Shown piece after piece: positions 7,779 through 15,024 of a DNA stretch of 34,456 nt (position 1 is the first letter of the stretch; the number at the start of each line of letters is the position of its first letter). The notes below the pieces were generated by a model. That model ran no database searches and was not told where the DNA came from. It worked only from the letters and a program-made list of their open reading frames with translations. The translations under genes and the position numbers were made by a program. This DNA is from Candidatus Anoxychlamydiales bacterium (lineage in GTDB: Bacteria; Chlamydiota; Chlamydiia; Chlamydiales; SM23-39): contig JAAKFE010000009.1 in assembly GCA_011065175.1 (NCBI GenBank), positions 1 through 34,456 on the forward strand. The letters are read 5' to 3'.

Positions 7779-8040
7779 GGCCTTGTTGCATAAGTCTCTA
7801 TGAAGCAAGCTCTTGAATTCAAAAAATCTTTTTACATTAAATTTCTAGAAAATAAAATAGACACCTCAAATAGCTAAAGAGAGGTGTCTTATGAAAAATA
7901 GCTACTAAATTGGCAATTAAAAGCAATATAACAAATTTTTGATAAATCGAGAAAATATTACGACTTAAAGTCTATGGAGAAACAGAATGGAAAATTAGAA
8001 TTCACAGCCCTTCTAAAGAAAAAAAACAAAAAAGATATCT
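7779..8040 (+). pseudogene. decayed, internally deleted IS5-type transposase element
   Basis: Starting at GGCCTTGTTGCA (7779-7790, probable left inverted repeat), the forward strand holds two scraps of an IS5-family transposase. Codons from 7909 read IGN, stop, KQYNKFLINREN, which matches the N-terminal W-x-x-YNxxLxxRG region. From 7964, in another frame, LKVYGETEWKIRIHSPSK matches the LKVYGEGEWKVRxHGxSK segment near the DDE catalytic domain. The stretch between them is missing. A hairpin (AGACACCTC 7859-7867, GAGGTGTCT 7881-7889) precedes the old ATG at 7891, as often seen upstream of transposase starts. No right end is recognisable. Confidence 0.7.
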
Positions 8041-8041
8041 T

Positions 8042-9052
8042 TTATAAAAGCTTGGGATCTATAACTAGATGCTTTATTTTTTTTCTCTTCCAAGTGTATG
8101 TAATATGTACTAATCCATCTTTTGATTGAATAACCGAGGGATATGAATATTCTCCTCGTTTATTTTCTAAAGAGAGTTTCATCTTCCAAGTTTTTCCATC
8201 ATCATCTGAAATAGCAATGTTTATTGGAAAACGTTTTTTCTTAGAGTGATTATAAACTAAAAGAACTCTACCATCTAAAAGTTTTATCGCATCAATAGCT
8301 GAGTTTGGATTTGGCAGTGTAGTTGGCGTTGCATTTGAAAAGCTGCAACCTTTGTCTGTTGATGTGGCTGTATAGATATATCCTTGTTTAAATGAGCGAG
8401 CTAGCATTTTTATGTTTCCATCTTTTGTTAAAAATATAGCTGGTTGAATTATCCCTCTTGAATTTTCAGGATCGGTAATTGGAGAGCTTCTTTGCCAGCT
8501 TTTGACGCTTTTATCAGTTATTTCCATATAACATGCCCAAGCATCAAAGCTTTCTTGAGAAGACGGACAAAGTAAAGTTCCATCATCTAAAAGCATAGGT
8601 CTATTTTTAATTGGACCATATATTCCTGAGGGAAAAATTTCACTATCTGAAAAAGAGTTTCCATTATCAAAGGATCTTTTTAAAAAACCGGACCAAGTAC
8701 CAGGGTTTTTTCCAACTTTATAAAAAAGTAAGATTTCATTAGAAGGAAGTGTAAATAAGACAGGATTCCAATGCGCTTCTTTTGGATAGTTTATCAATTT
8801 TTTAGGCTTTGACCAATTTAAATTTTCTAAGCTTGATATCCAAATAGATACATCTTTTTTTCCTTCTTCAGATCCAGCAAAGTAGCTACATAATATTTTG
8901 CCTGTATTTGTTTCGGTTAAAGTTGATGCATGACACGTTTTAAAAGGAGGGTTTTTAAAGATAAACTCACTTTTAATAATAGCTTTATGAGATGGATAAG
9001 CTAAAGCGCTTTGAGCTGTAAAAATGTAGAGTAATTTTTTAAAGAATTTTAT
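8042..9052 (-). CDS. secreted sialidase-like (BNR repeat) protein with apparent ATA start
   Basis: The frame is open leftwards from the TGA at 9077-9079 to 8044. A TTG at 8797 would cut off a conserved part. Translation upstream gives KTCHASTLTETNTGKILCSYF, GSEEGKKDVSIWISSL and W, which continue into AHWNPVLF, GPIKNRPMLLDDGTLLCPSS, NPNSAIDAIKLLDGRVLLVYNH and GEYSYPSVIQSKDGLVHITYTW. These are the segments of the six-bladed BNR_2 (PF13088) sialidase-like family. Asp boxes are visible (SFDNGNSF, STDKGCSF, ISDDDGKTW). Before this lies a signal peptide, KFFKKLLYIFTAQSALA. No ATG, GTG or TTG is available there. An AAGAGG ends six bases before an ATA (9050-9052), which is the best start and would give 336 residues. 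Glycan specificity is unknown. Confidence 0.72.
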   Translation of the reverse strand: MKFFKKLLYIFTAQSALAYPSHKAIIKSEFIFKNPPFKTCHASTLTETNTGKILCSYFAGSEEGKKDVSIWISSLENLNWSKPKKLINYPKEAHWNPVLFTLPSNEILLFYKVGKNPGTWSGFLKRSFDNGNSFSDSEIFPSGIYGPIKNRPMLLDDGTLLCPSSQESFDAWACYMEITDKSVKSWQRSSPITDPENSRGIIQPAIFLTKDGNIKMLARSFKQGYIYTATSTDKGCSFSNATPTTLPNPNSAIDAIKLLDGRVLLVYNHSKKKRFPINIAISDDDGKTWKMKLSLENKRGEYSYPSVIQSKDGLVHITYTWKRKKIKHLVIDPKLL

Positions 9053-9149
9053 TCTGAGCCTCTTTGATTTAAAACTTCAAGCTAAAAACTTTTAAGTATA
9101 GTTTAAGATTTAAAAAAAATATAGAGTTTTAATTTTTGGCATCATTCAT

Positions 9150-9169
9150 CCAACCATTAAAATGGTTGG
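9150..9169. other. short inverted repeat in intergenic DNA
   Basis: CCAACCATT and AATGGTTGG form a 9-bp stem with a 2-base spacer. It lies between the 5' ends of the sialidase-like gene and the AAA ATPase gene, so it is not placed as a terminator for either. It could be a remnant end of a mobile sequence or a protein-binding site. Confidence 0.35.
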
Positions 9170-9206
9170 CTTTCTGATGTCATTTATCGTAAAAATAAAA
9201 TTTACT

Positions 9207-9224
9207 AAAATGTCCAGGATCGGA
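9207..9224. repeat. degenerate direct copy of the tRNA-Leu 3' end (att-like)
   Basis: AAAATGTCCAGGATCGGA differs at two of 18 positions from AAAATGCCCAGGATAGGA (10676-10693). The latter is the 3' end of tRNA-Leu plus the adjoining bases. The two copies have the same orientation and enclose 1.45 kb containing only the AAA ATPase gene. This is the pattern left by site-specific integration into a tRNA 3' end. Confidence 0.55.
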
Positions 9225-9332
9225 TGCGTTTAGAGTTTTTATTAGAGAAAAAATTGTATAAAATCTGAAAATCATAGAATTAGATATTAGTTTAACCCCT
9301 TATAATAAGAGGCTTGCAAAGCCTGTCGCTGG

Positions 9333-9364
9333 CAATGCACGGTTTTACGGCAAACCATGCATTG
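9333..9364. repeat. inverted repeat overlapping a promoter
   Basis: CAATGCACGGTTT (9333-9345) and AAACCATGCATTG (9352-9364) form a 13-bp stem with one mismatch around TACGGC. The right arm runs into the -35 box of the promoter below. A related half copy (CAATACACGGTTTT) follows at 9366-9379. Operator or hairpin control of the downstream gene is plausible. Confidence 0.55.
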
Positions 9365-9390
9365 ACAATACACGGTTTTTGCGGTACAAT
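9362..9390 (+). promoter_or_regulatory. sigma70-type promoter of the AAA ATPase gene
   Basis: TTGACA (9362-9367), a 17-bp spacer and TACAAT (9385-9390) make a near-consensus promoter. The start site would lie near 9397. It is followed by AGAAAGAGGA (9401-9410), a good ribosome binding site, and the ATG at 9417. Confidence 0.7.
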
Positions 9391-9416
9391 AATGAATAAA
9401 AGAAAGAGGATTTTTC

Positions 9417-10673
9417 ATGAATCGTGAAATATTAAAAAAAATTATTGCAGATCAACGAGAATATCAGTTTCCACAAAATTATTTTGACAGATCGGAATCT
9501 GAGGTGATTCGAAGATTCATAGATGATCCAAATATATTGATAATTAGTGGAATTAGAAGATCTGGAAAGTCAACCATTATGCGTGTTTTGCAAAAAGAAC
9601 AAAAAGAAAAAGATTATTATTTTAATTTTGATGATGAGCGTTTGGTAGAGTTTAAGCTTAAACACTTTCAAGTTTTATTAGAGATTTTTATAGAACTTTT
9701 CGGAAAACAGTCTAATTTTTATTTTGATGAAATCCAAAATATTGAGGGCTGGGAAAGATTTATTAGAAGATTATATGAACAAGGAAATAAAATTTTCATC
9801 ACAGGATCTAATGCAAGATTGTTAAGTAGAGAATTAGGTACCCATTTAACCGGAAGGAATATCTCTCTTGAAGTGTATCCTCTCTCTTTTAGTGAAATTG
9901 TTTATCACGAACAGCCAGAGCTTTTAAAGAAAAAAATATTTAATACATCAGATATTGGGACACTGTTAAATTTATTTTCGTCTTACATGAAGTATGGAGG
10001 AATCCCCGAATATTTGAACTTTAAAAAAGTCGAATATATAAAAAATCTTTATGAAGGCATTCTTTATCGTGATATTATCGTTCGCCATAATATTTCAAAT
10101 GAACAGCAACTAAAAGAACTTGTATATTATTTTGCATCTAACATTGGAAAAGAATTTAGTTACTCTAAACTTTGTGATTACTTGGGTATAGGAAGTCCTC
10201 ATACAGTTGCCAAATACTGCACATACTTGGAAGATTGGTATCTTTGCTTTTTTATAAGTCGTTACAGCCATTCATTGAAAAAACAGATTCAATATAATAA
10301 AAAATGTTATATGATAGATCCAGCTATGATCCGTTTGATTGGCTTCAGAGTAAGTGAAGATAGAGGAGGATTATTAGAAAATGTTGTTTTTCTTCATTTG
10401 AAGATGAAAGGAGATGAGATTTATTTCCATAAAGATAAAAAAGAATGTGATTTTATCATAAGGAAAGGAAATCAAGTTATTCAAGCTATTCAAGTATCCT
10501 TGCATCTGTCAGATAAAAAAATCAAAAAAAGAGAAATGGAAGGTTTACTAGAAGCTATGAAAACCTACAACTTGTCTGAAGGGTTAATCATTACTGAAAA
10601 TGATGAAGAGCATATTGAGGTGGAAAATTATAAAATACAAGTGATTCCAATATGGAAATGGCTGCTCAGTTAA
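9417..10673 (+). CDS. AAA_14/DUF4143 family ATPase
   Basis: A 418-residue protein of standard length for the AAA_14 plus DUF4143 family. Walker A is SGIRRSGKSTIM near residue 44, Walker B is FYFDEIQNIEGWE near residue 100, and FITGSNARLLSRE (sensor 1) follows with LTGRNISLEVYPLSFSEI. The C-terminal DUF4143 part ends in KECDFIIRKGNQVIQAIQVS, which has the spacing of a PD-(D/E)xK-like nuclease fold. The exact role of these ATPases is unknown. They are very common, often single-gene, and readily transferred. Here the gene has its own strong promoter and sits between tRNA-Leu and a copy of its 3' end. Codon use looks less AT-skewed than that of its neighbours. All of this supports transfer. Confidence 0.88.
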   Translation: MNREILKKIIADQREYQFPQNYFDRSESEVIRRFIDDPNILIISGIRRSGKSTIMRVLQKEQKEKDYYFNFDDERLVEFKLKHFQVLLEIFIELFGKQSNFYFDEIQNIEGWERFIRRLYEQGNKIFITGSNARLLSRELGTHLTGRNISLEVYPLSFSEIVYHEQPELLKKKIFNTSDIGTLLNLFSSYMKYGGIPEYLNFKKVEYIKNLYEGILYRDIIVRHNISNEQQLKELVYYFASNIGKEFSYSKLCDYLGIGSPHTVAKYCTYLEDWYLCFFISRYSHSLKKQIQYNKKCYMIDPAMIRLIGFRVSEDRGGLLENVVFLHLKMKGDEIYFHKDKKECDFIIRKGNQVIQAIQVSLHLSDKKIKKREMEGLLEAMKTYNLSEGLIITENDEEHIEVENYKIQVIPIWKWLLS

Positions 10674-10679
10674 CCAAAA

Positions 10680-10761
10680 TGCCCAGGATAGGACTCGAAC
10701 CTACATACCTTTCGGCACCAGATCCTAAGTCTGGCGTGTCTACCAATTTCACCACCTGGGC
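10680..10761 (-). tRNA. tRNA-Leu (anticodon UAG)
   Basis: Read leftwards, GCCCAGG opens the acceptor stem and CCTGGGC plus discriminator A closes it. The D-loop has GGTAGAC. The anticodon arm CCAGACTTAGGATCTGG displays TAG. A long variable arm of the type II (Leu/Ser) class precedes the T-arm with GGTTCGAGTCC. CCA is not encoded. Its 3' end is duplicated at 9207-9224. Confidence 0.95.
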
Positions 10762-10815
10762 ATAGATTTAAGTATATAATTTAGTGATTTTTTAGCTTTT
10801 CGTCAAGGAAGGATT

Positions 10816-11298
10816 TTAGTTCTCTTCAGAATTTACTATTTCTTCAGGTGCATATACTGGAAACGCATCAAAGCCTTCTTCTCTAATAGCAAATATAAGT
10901 TTTGCAACAGGATCCCAAGTAGCATTTTTATCAATATGCAAAAGAACTTGAGTTTGGTGTTTATCTTTAGGTAAGAGACCAATTTGATGTTGATAATTTA
11001 ACTCTTTTTTTATTCTTTGTAGACTTTCCATGGGATAAGCTTGAATTTCTGTTATCCATTGATAGCTGCCTGAATTAGTAACACTTAAATTGATTTGATG
11101 GGATTCATCTGCTTGTTTTATTGGCAAAGCTCCATCTTCTGTTTTTAGCTGAACAAGACTTAGTTTAGTATCATATAAAGATGCACGAGATACAGCGAGC
11201 GTTGCAAAAAAGGCTAACATCAAAAATAGAAAATCAATCATTGGAGCAAAATTAAAATTTGAGCTAGATTTTAAATTTTCTTCAGGGATAAGACTCAT
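10816..11298 (-). CDS. exbD: ExbD/TolR-type proton-channel subunit
   Basis: A 160-residue protein with the ExbD/TolR plan. A short cytoplasmic N-terminus is followed by a single membrane helix (FAPMIDFLFLMLAFFATLAV) carrying the conserved Asp that takes part in proton flow. A periplasmic domain then ends in KLIFAIREEGFDAFPV. With ExbB/TolQ it forms an inner-membrane motor that uses the proton gradient to energise an outer-membrane or Tol-Pal system. Its ATG overlaps the exbB stop by 4 bp. Whether it is ExbD or TolR cannot be settled, because no TonB, TolA or TolB gene is adjacent. Chlamydiae are known to carry such a pair. Confidence 0.85.
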   Translation of the reverse strand: MSLIPEENLKSSSNFNFAPMIDFLFLMLAFFATLAVSRASLYDTKLSLVQLKTEDGALPIKQADESHQINLSVTNSGSYQWITEIQAYPMESLQRIKKELNYQHQIGLLPKDKHQTQVLLHIDKNATWDPVAKLIFAIREEGFDAFPVYAPEEIVNSEEN

Positions 11299-12044
11299 AG
11301 TTCAGCTACCTTTGTTTTATTTTTGGAATTTATTAGATGACATAAACCAAAAGCTTCATTTTCTACAGCATTTAACATTTTTACAAGGCGATATTTTAAA
11401 GTCGTATGAAATATCATTGCAATGATCGCAACGACTAAACCTGCTACAGTTGTACCAATTGCAATGCCAAGGCCATCAAAGAGAGAGGAGATGGTATCTA
11501 TAGATCTATTAATATCATAAAAAGCATAGAACATTCCGATGACAGTCCCTAATAGACCTAGCATTGGAGCTATTATTACTATATCGTTTAAAAGACCTAT
11601 TTTTTGCCAAAATTTTGTTGTAAATCTTTGACCTTCTGATTTCATAGTTTGAGAAACAAATTGAGGGCCATGAGATCTAACGCACAGAGCAGAAGATATG
11701 ATACTAGCAAATAACTGTCCTTGGCAATTGCAATAATTTATAGCTTTTTCAAACTCTTTATTTAAAAGATATGTTTTCACATCTTTAATGATTTGAGGAT
11801 TCATGTTGTTTTTTGCTCTAAAAGTAAAAAGACAATACATCCAAATACTGACAGCAGCGACAGATAAAATAATTAAAATAGCATAGATAACAGGGGATGT
11901 TGAAAATATTTCTTTTACATCTAAAGTAGAAGTAAATGTCTCTTTTAAAATATTTGAGTTTTCTTCAGAGAAAATAGGAATAGCTATTAGATTTGATAAA
12001 GTAAAAAAAATAGCTAAAAACTTAAAAACTTTTGTTCTTTTCAT
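11295..12044 (-). CDS. exbB: ExbB/TolQ/MotA-type proton-channel subunit
   Basis: A 249-residue protein with an N-terminal signal/anchor (KRTKVFKFLAIFFTLSNLIA), one helix near residue 60, and two C-terminal helices. NDIVIIAPMLGLLGTVIGMF and GIAIGTTVAGLVVAIIAMIF are the conserved core of the MotA/TolQ/ExbB family. It partners the overlapping ExbD. An in-frame ATG lies 13 codons upstream at 12083 but lacks a ribosome binding site. GGAG precedes the ATG at 12044, although at a rather long distance, and this start gives a clean signal sequence. Confidence 0.85.
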   Translation of the reverse strand: MKRTKVFKFLAIFFTLSNLIAIPIFSEENSNILKETFTSTLDVKEIFSTSPVIYAILIILSVAAVSIWMYCLFTFRAKNNMNPQIIKDVKTYLLNKEFEKAINYCNCQGQLFASIISSALCVRSHGPQFVSQTMKSEGQRFTTKFWQKIGLLNDIVIIAPMLGLLGTVIGMFYAFYDINRSIDTISSLFDGLGIAIGTTVAGLVVAIIAMIFHTTLKYRLVKMLNAVENEAFGLCHLINSKNKTKVAEL

Positions 12045-12163
12045 AACGTACTTATCTCCATTTATTAATGGGGCTTTTTGCATAGTAGCAATTTATTTTT
12101 TAAATCTGCAAGCAAAAATTTTGATGTGGATATCTAGGATAGATTCTTTTATGCTTTTTATCT

Positions 12164-12826
12164 ATGAAAAAAAGTGATTTAGTAATTCCTTTTAAGTTTG
12201 AAGATAGAAAATCGATTATAATAAATCGATTTTTATATGTACCTTCTCATTATAATTCACATGATAAATTTAGAGATGAGATAACTTTTGAAAATGAAAA
12301 TGAGATAAATATTGAGTATTGTTCTGGAAATGGTGAGTGGATAATTGATAAAGCAAAAAAAAATCCAAATATTAATTTTATAGCAGTCGAAATGAAATTT
12401 TTAAGAGCAAGACAGATTTGGGTAAAAATGCATAAAGATAATCTAAAAAATTTATTTGTAGTAAAAGCAGAAGCTTTTATTTTTACAAAATATTATTTAA
12501 AAGATTTGACTAGTTCAGATGTTTTTATTAATTTTCCAGATCCTTGGCCTAAAAAAAAGCATGCTAAAAATAGACTCATTAAAAAGGAGTTTTTAGAAGA
12601 GGTAAGCAGGATACAAAAAAAAGATAAAACAATTACTATAGTAACCGATCATGAAAATTATAGAGATGAAATTATAGAAGAATTTTTTAAGATCAAAGAA
12701 TATAAAACTCTTTTTAAAAAGCCATATTTTGTTCAAAATGCATTAGATTTTGGATCATCTTTTTTTATGGATCTTTTTCAGTCTAAAGACAAATCTATAA
12801 ATTTCATTAAATTTGCTAGGATCTAA
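12164..12826 (+). CDS. trmB: tRNA (guanine-N7-)-methyltransferase
   Basis: A 220-residue class I SAM methyltransferase. INIEYCSGNGEWI is the SAM-binding motif I, a diverged form of the usual GxGxG. FIAVEMKFLRARQIW follows as motif II. The diagnostic TrmB segment INFPDPWPKKKHAKNRL lies near residue 123. The enzyme makes m7G46 in tRNA variable loops. It is transcribed away from exbB and probably has its own promoter. Its C-terminus has the FGSSFFMDLF segment in place of the usual TrmB TxFE motif. Confidence 0.88.
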   Translation: MKKSDLVIPFKFEDRKSIIINRFLYVPSHYNSHDKFRDEITFENENEINIEYCSGNGEWIIDKAKKNPNINFIAVEMKFLRARQIWVKMHKDNLKNLFVVKAEAFIFTKYYLKDLTSSDVFINFPDPWPKKKHAKNRLIKKEFLEEVSRIQKKDKTITIVTDHENYRDEIIEEFFKIKEYKTLFKKPYFVQNALDFGSSFFMDLFQSKDKSINFIKFARI

Positions 12827-12836
12827 TACTAGAAGT

Positions 12837-12857
12837 TTTTCTTTTAATAAAAGAAAA
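12837..12857 (+). terminator. possible weak terminator after trmB
   Basis: TTTTCTTTT and AAAAGAAAA form a 9-bp stem with loop AAT, followed by a pyrimidine-rich stretch (CTCTTTTC). The stem is almost all A-T, so terminator function is uncertain. Confidence 0.3.
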
Positions 12858-12931
12858 GCTCTTTTCATCGACTCCAGATAAAGTCTTTTTCTATTGTCTT
12901 ATTTAAAAATATATAGATGAAATAAAATGGA

Positions 12932-13006
12932 TCGGGGTAGAGGGATTTGAACCCCCGACCTACTGGTCCCAAACCAGCCGCGCTAGCCAAGCTGCGCTAT
13001 ACCCCG
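12932..13006 (-). tRNA. tRNA-Pro (anticodon UGG)
   Basis: Read leftwards, the acceptor arms are CGGGGTA and TACCCCG with discriminator A. The anticodon arm GCTGGTTTGGGACCAGT displays TGG. The T-arm is GGGGGTTCAAATCCCTC. CCA is not encoded. Confidence 0.95.
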
Positions 13007-13135
13007 ATATTGAAAGTCTATTTTATAACAATAAGCACCTTTTGAGCAATTCAAAAAAAGAAATTATTAAAATATCTAAAATTTTCTTGTCTAAAGACAC
13101 TAGATATGTCATTTTTTTAAAAAAGAGGTTAAATA

Positions 13136-14737
13136 ATGTTTGCAAAACTAAAAAGTTATGAAAAGTTAAAAAATTTAGCTGAAAATCCAATTGATCTAAC
13201 AAATAAAGATATATTTACTCTCGATAGAATCAAAAAAATGCAAGTAACAAGTCCAGCCTTGACAACTCCCTTGATAGATCTAGATGGAAGAAATAATGCA
13301 AATCTTAAACTTTTATATGCGACTGAGAGGATTTCTGAAGATATTATAGATGCTCTTTTTGAGCTTTCAAAAGAAACAAATGCTATTTCAAAAATGAAAG
13401 ATATGCAAGATGGTAAAATTGTAAATTCTTTGAAAAAATGCGTTGGAGAAAATAGAGCTGTTTTACACACTGCTATGAGAGATTTTTTTGATAAAAAAAA
13501 TGAGTCTAAAGAAGCGAAACTAGCAAGTGATTTAGCTTATGAAGAATTAGAGAAATTACAGAATTTTTTAGAAAAGATTAACAAAGATAATAAGTTTGAA
13601 ATCATCGTTCAAATAGGAATTGGAGGGTCTTTTTTAGGGCCTAAAGCAATAGCAACTGCATTAAAAAAGTATACTTTAAAAAATAGAAAGTTTTATTTTA
13701 TCTCAAATGTCGATCCAGATGATAGTTTTCAAATATTAGAAAGTATTGATCTTTCTAAAACACTTTTTGTATCTGTTTCAAAATCAGGAACAACTCTAGA
13801 GACTTTAGCTAATGAAGCGATTGTTAAAGATTTTTTGAGTAAAAAAGGTTTAAACCCAAAAGATCATATGGTATCTGTTACTGGTAAAAATTCACCTATG
13901 GATGACCCAACTAAATATTTAGAATCTTTTTATATTTGGGACTACGTTGGTGGTAGATATTCAGTGAGCTCTATGGTAGGTGGAGTTATAATTGGATTTT
14001 GTTTTGGAATAAAAATTTTTAAAGAATTTTTAAAAGGCGCATCTTATATGGATAAGGTAGCCTTGAGAGAAGGAAAAGATAATCTTCCTTTATTTTCAGC
14101 TCTTTTAGGCATTTGGAATAGAAATTTTTTAGGGTATTCAAATGCAGCTATAATTCCCTACTCTCAAGCGCTTTTATATTTTCCAATGCATCTTCAACAA
14201 CTTGATATGGAATCTAATGGAAAATCTGTTAATAAAAATTGTGAAATTATTTCATATAAGACAGGGCCAATAATTTTTGGAGATATTGGAACAAATGCTC
14301 AACATTCATTTTTTCAACTCCTTCATCAAGGAACTGATATTGTACCAATAGAGTTTATCGGATTTAAAAAATCGCAATATGAAAAAGATCTAAAAGTAAA
14401 AAAGACTTTGTCTCAAGAAAAACTCTTATCTAATATGGTTGCTCAAAGCATAGCTTTAGCTAAGGGACAAAAAAATGAAAATCCTAACAAAAATTTTTCT
14501 GGAAATAGACCAAATCATATTTTATTAGCTAATCAACTAGATCCTTTTACTTTGGGAGCTCTGCTTTCTTATTGCGAGCATAAAATAGCTTTTCAAGGAT
14601 TTGTTTGGGATATTAATTCATTTGATCAAGAAGGTGTTCAATTAGGTAAAGTTTTAGCAAATAAGGTTTTAGATTTATTTGCTAAAAAAGAAGTGGATTT
14701 TGATATTGGAAAAGAGTATTTGAAACTTTTGAAATAA
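13136..14737 (+). CDS. pgi: glucose-6-phosphate isomerase
   Basis: A 533-residue sugar isomerase that interconverts glucose-6-phosphate and fructose-6-phosphate in glycolysis. The SIS-fold motifs are clear: IGIGGSFLGPKAIA, SKSGTTLETLANE, and DYVGGRYSVSSMVG (the first PGI signature with its active Arg). HQGTDIVPIEFIGF and SFDQEGVQLGK follow; in the second signature the usual Glu after GV is Gln. AGAGG lies eight bases before the ATG. It stands between tRNA-Pro and the ankyrin region and seems to be a single-gene unit. Confidence 0.95.
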   Translation: MFAKLKSYEKLKNLAENPIDLTNKDIFTLDRIKKMQVTSPALTTPLIDLDGRNNANLKLLYATERISEDIIDALFELSKETNAISKMKDMQDGKIVNSLKKCVGENRAVLHTAMRDFFDKKNESKEAKLASDLAYEELEKLQNFLEKINKDNKFEIIVQIGIGGSFLGPKAIATALKKYTLKNRKFYFISNVDPDDSFQILESIDLSKTLFVSVSKSGTTLETLANEAIVKDFLSKKGLNPKDHMVSVTGKNSPMDDPTKYLESFYIWDYVGGRYSVSSMVGGVIIGFCFGIKIFKEFLKGASYMDKVALREGKDNLPLFSALLGIWNRNFLGYSNAAIIPYSQALLYFPMHLQQLDMESNGKSVNKNCEIISYKTGPIIFGDIGTNAQHSFFQLLHQGTDIVPIEFIGFKKSQYEKDLKVKKTLSQEKLLSNMVAQSIALAKGQKNENPNKNFSGNRPNHILLANQLDPFTLGALLSYCEHKIAFQGFVWDINSFDQEGVQLGKVLANKVLDLFAKKEVDFDIGKEYLKLLK

Positions 14738-15024
14738 TTCAAAAAATTTATTTAAACTTAAAATAGTTATAAATCTGGTGTTAAAAGAATTTTGAGTCAA
14801 TTCCTCAAATGCAAGATATTGCATGTTAGCAGCCTATAAAAAAATTTAAAAATATTAAATCATAAGTTATTGATAATCAGTAAGCTTTTTAGATTTTGCA
14901 ACAAACTAATTATTAATTAATCTTTATAGCATTATTAAGATAATTAATGAAAATAAATGTTAAGTTAGATATAATTATTATTTAACAAATTGAATATTAA
15001 AAATAATAAACAAGGAAAATAATT

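Noticed and set aside
8795-8797. TTG as the start of the sialidase-like gene
   Set aside because: It would remove a conserved blade and the signal peptide, which are intact in the same frame upstream.
14738-15024. Possible promoter and hairpin before the ankyrin-CHAT gene
   Set aside because: A TATAAT at 14970-14975 lacks a good -35 box, and the ATGCAA/TTGCAT hairpin near 14810 is too short to call; nothing else is visible in this gap.
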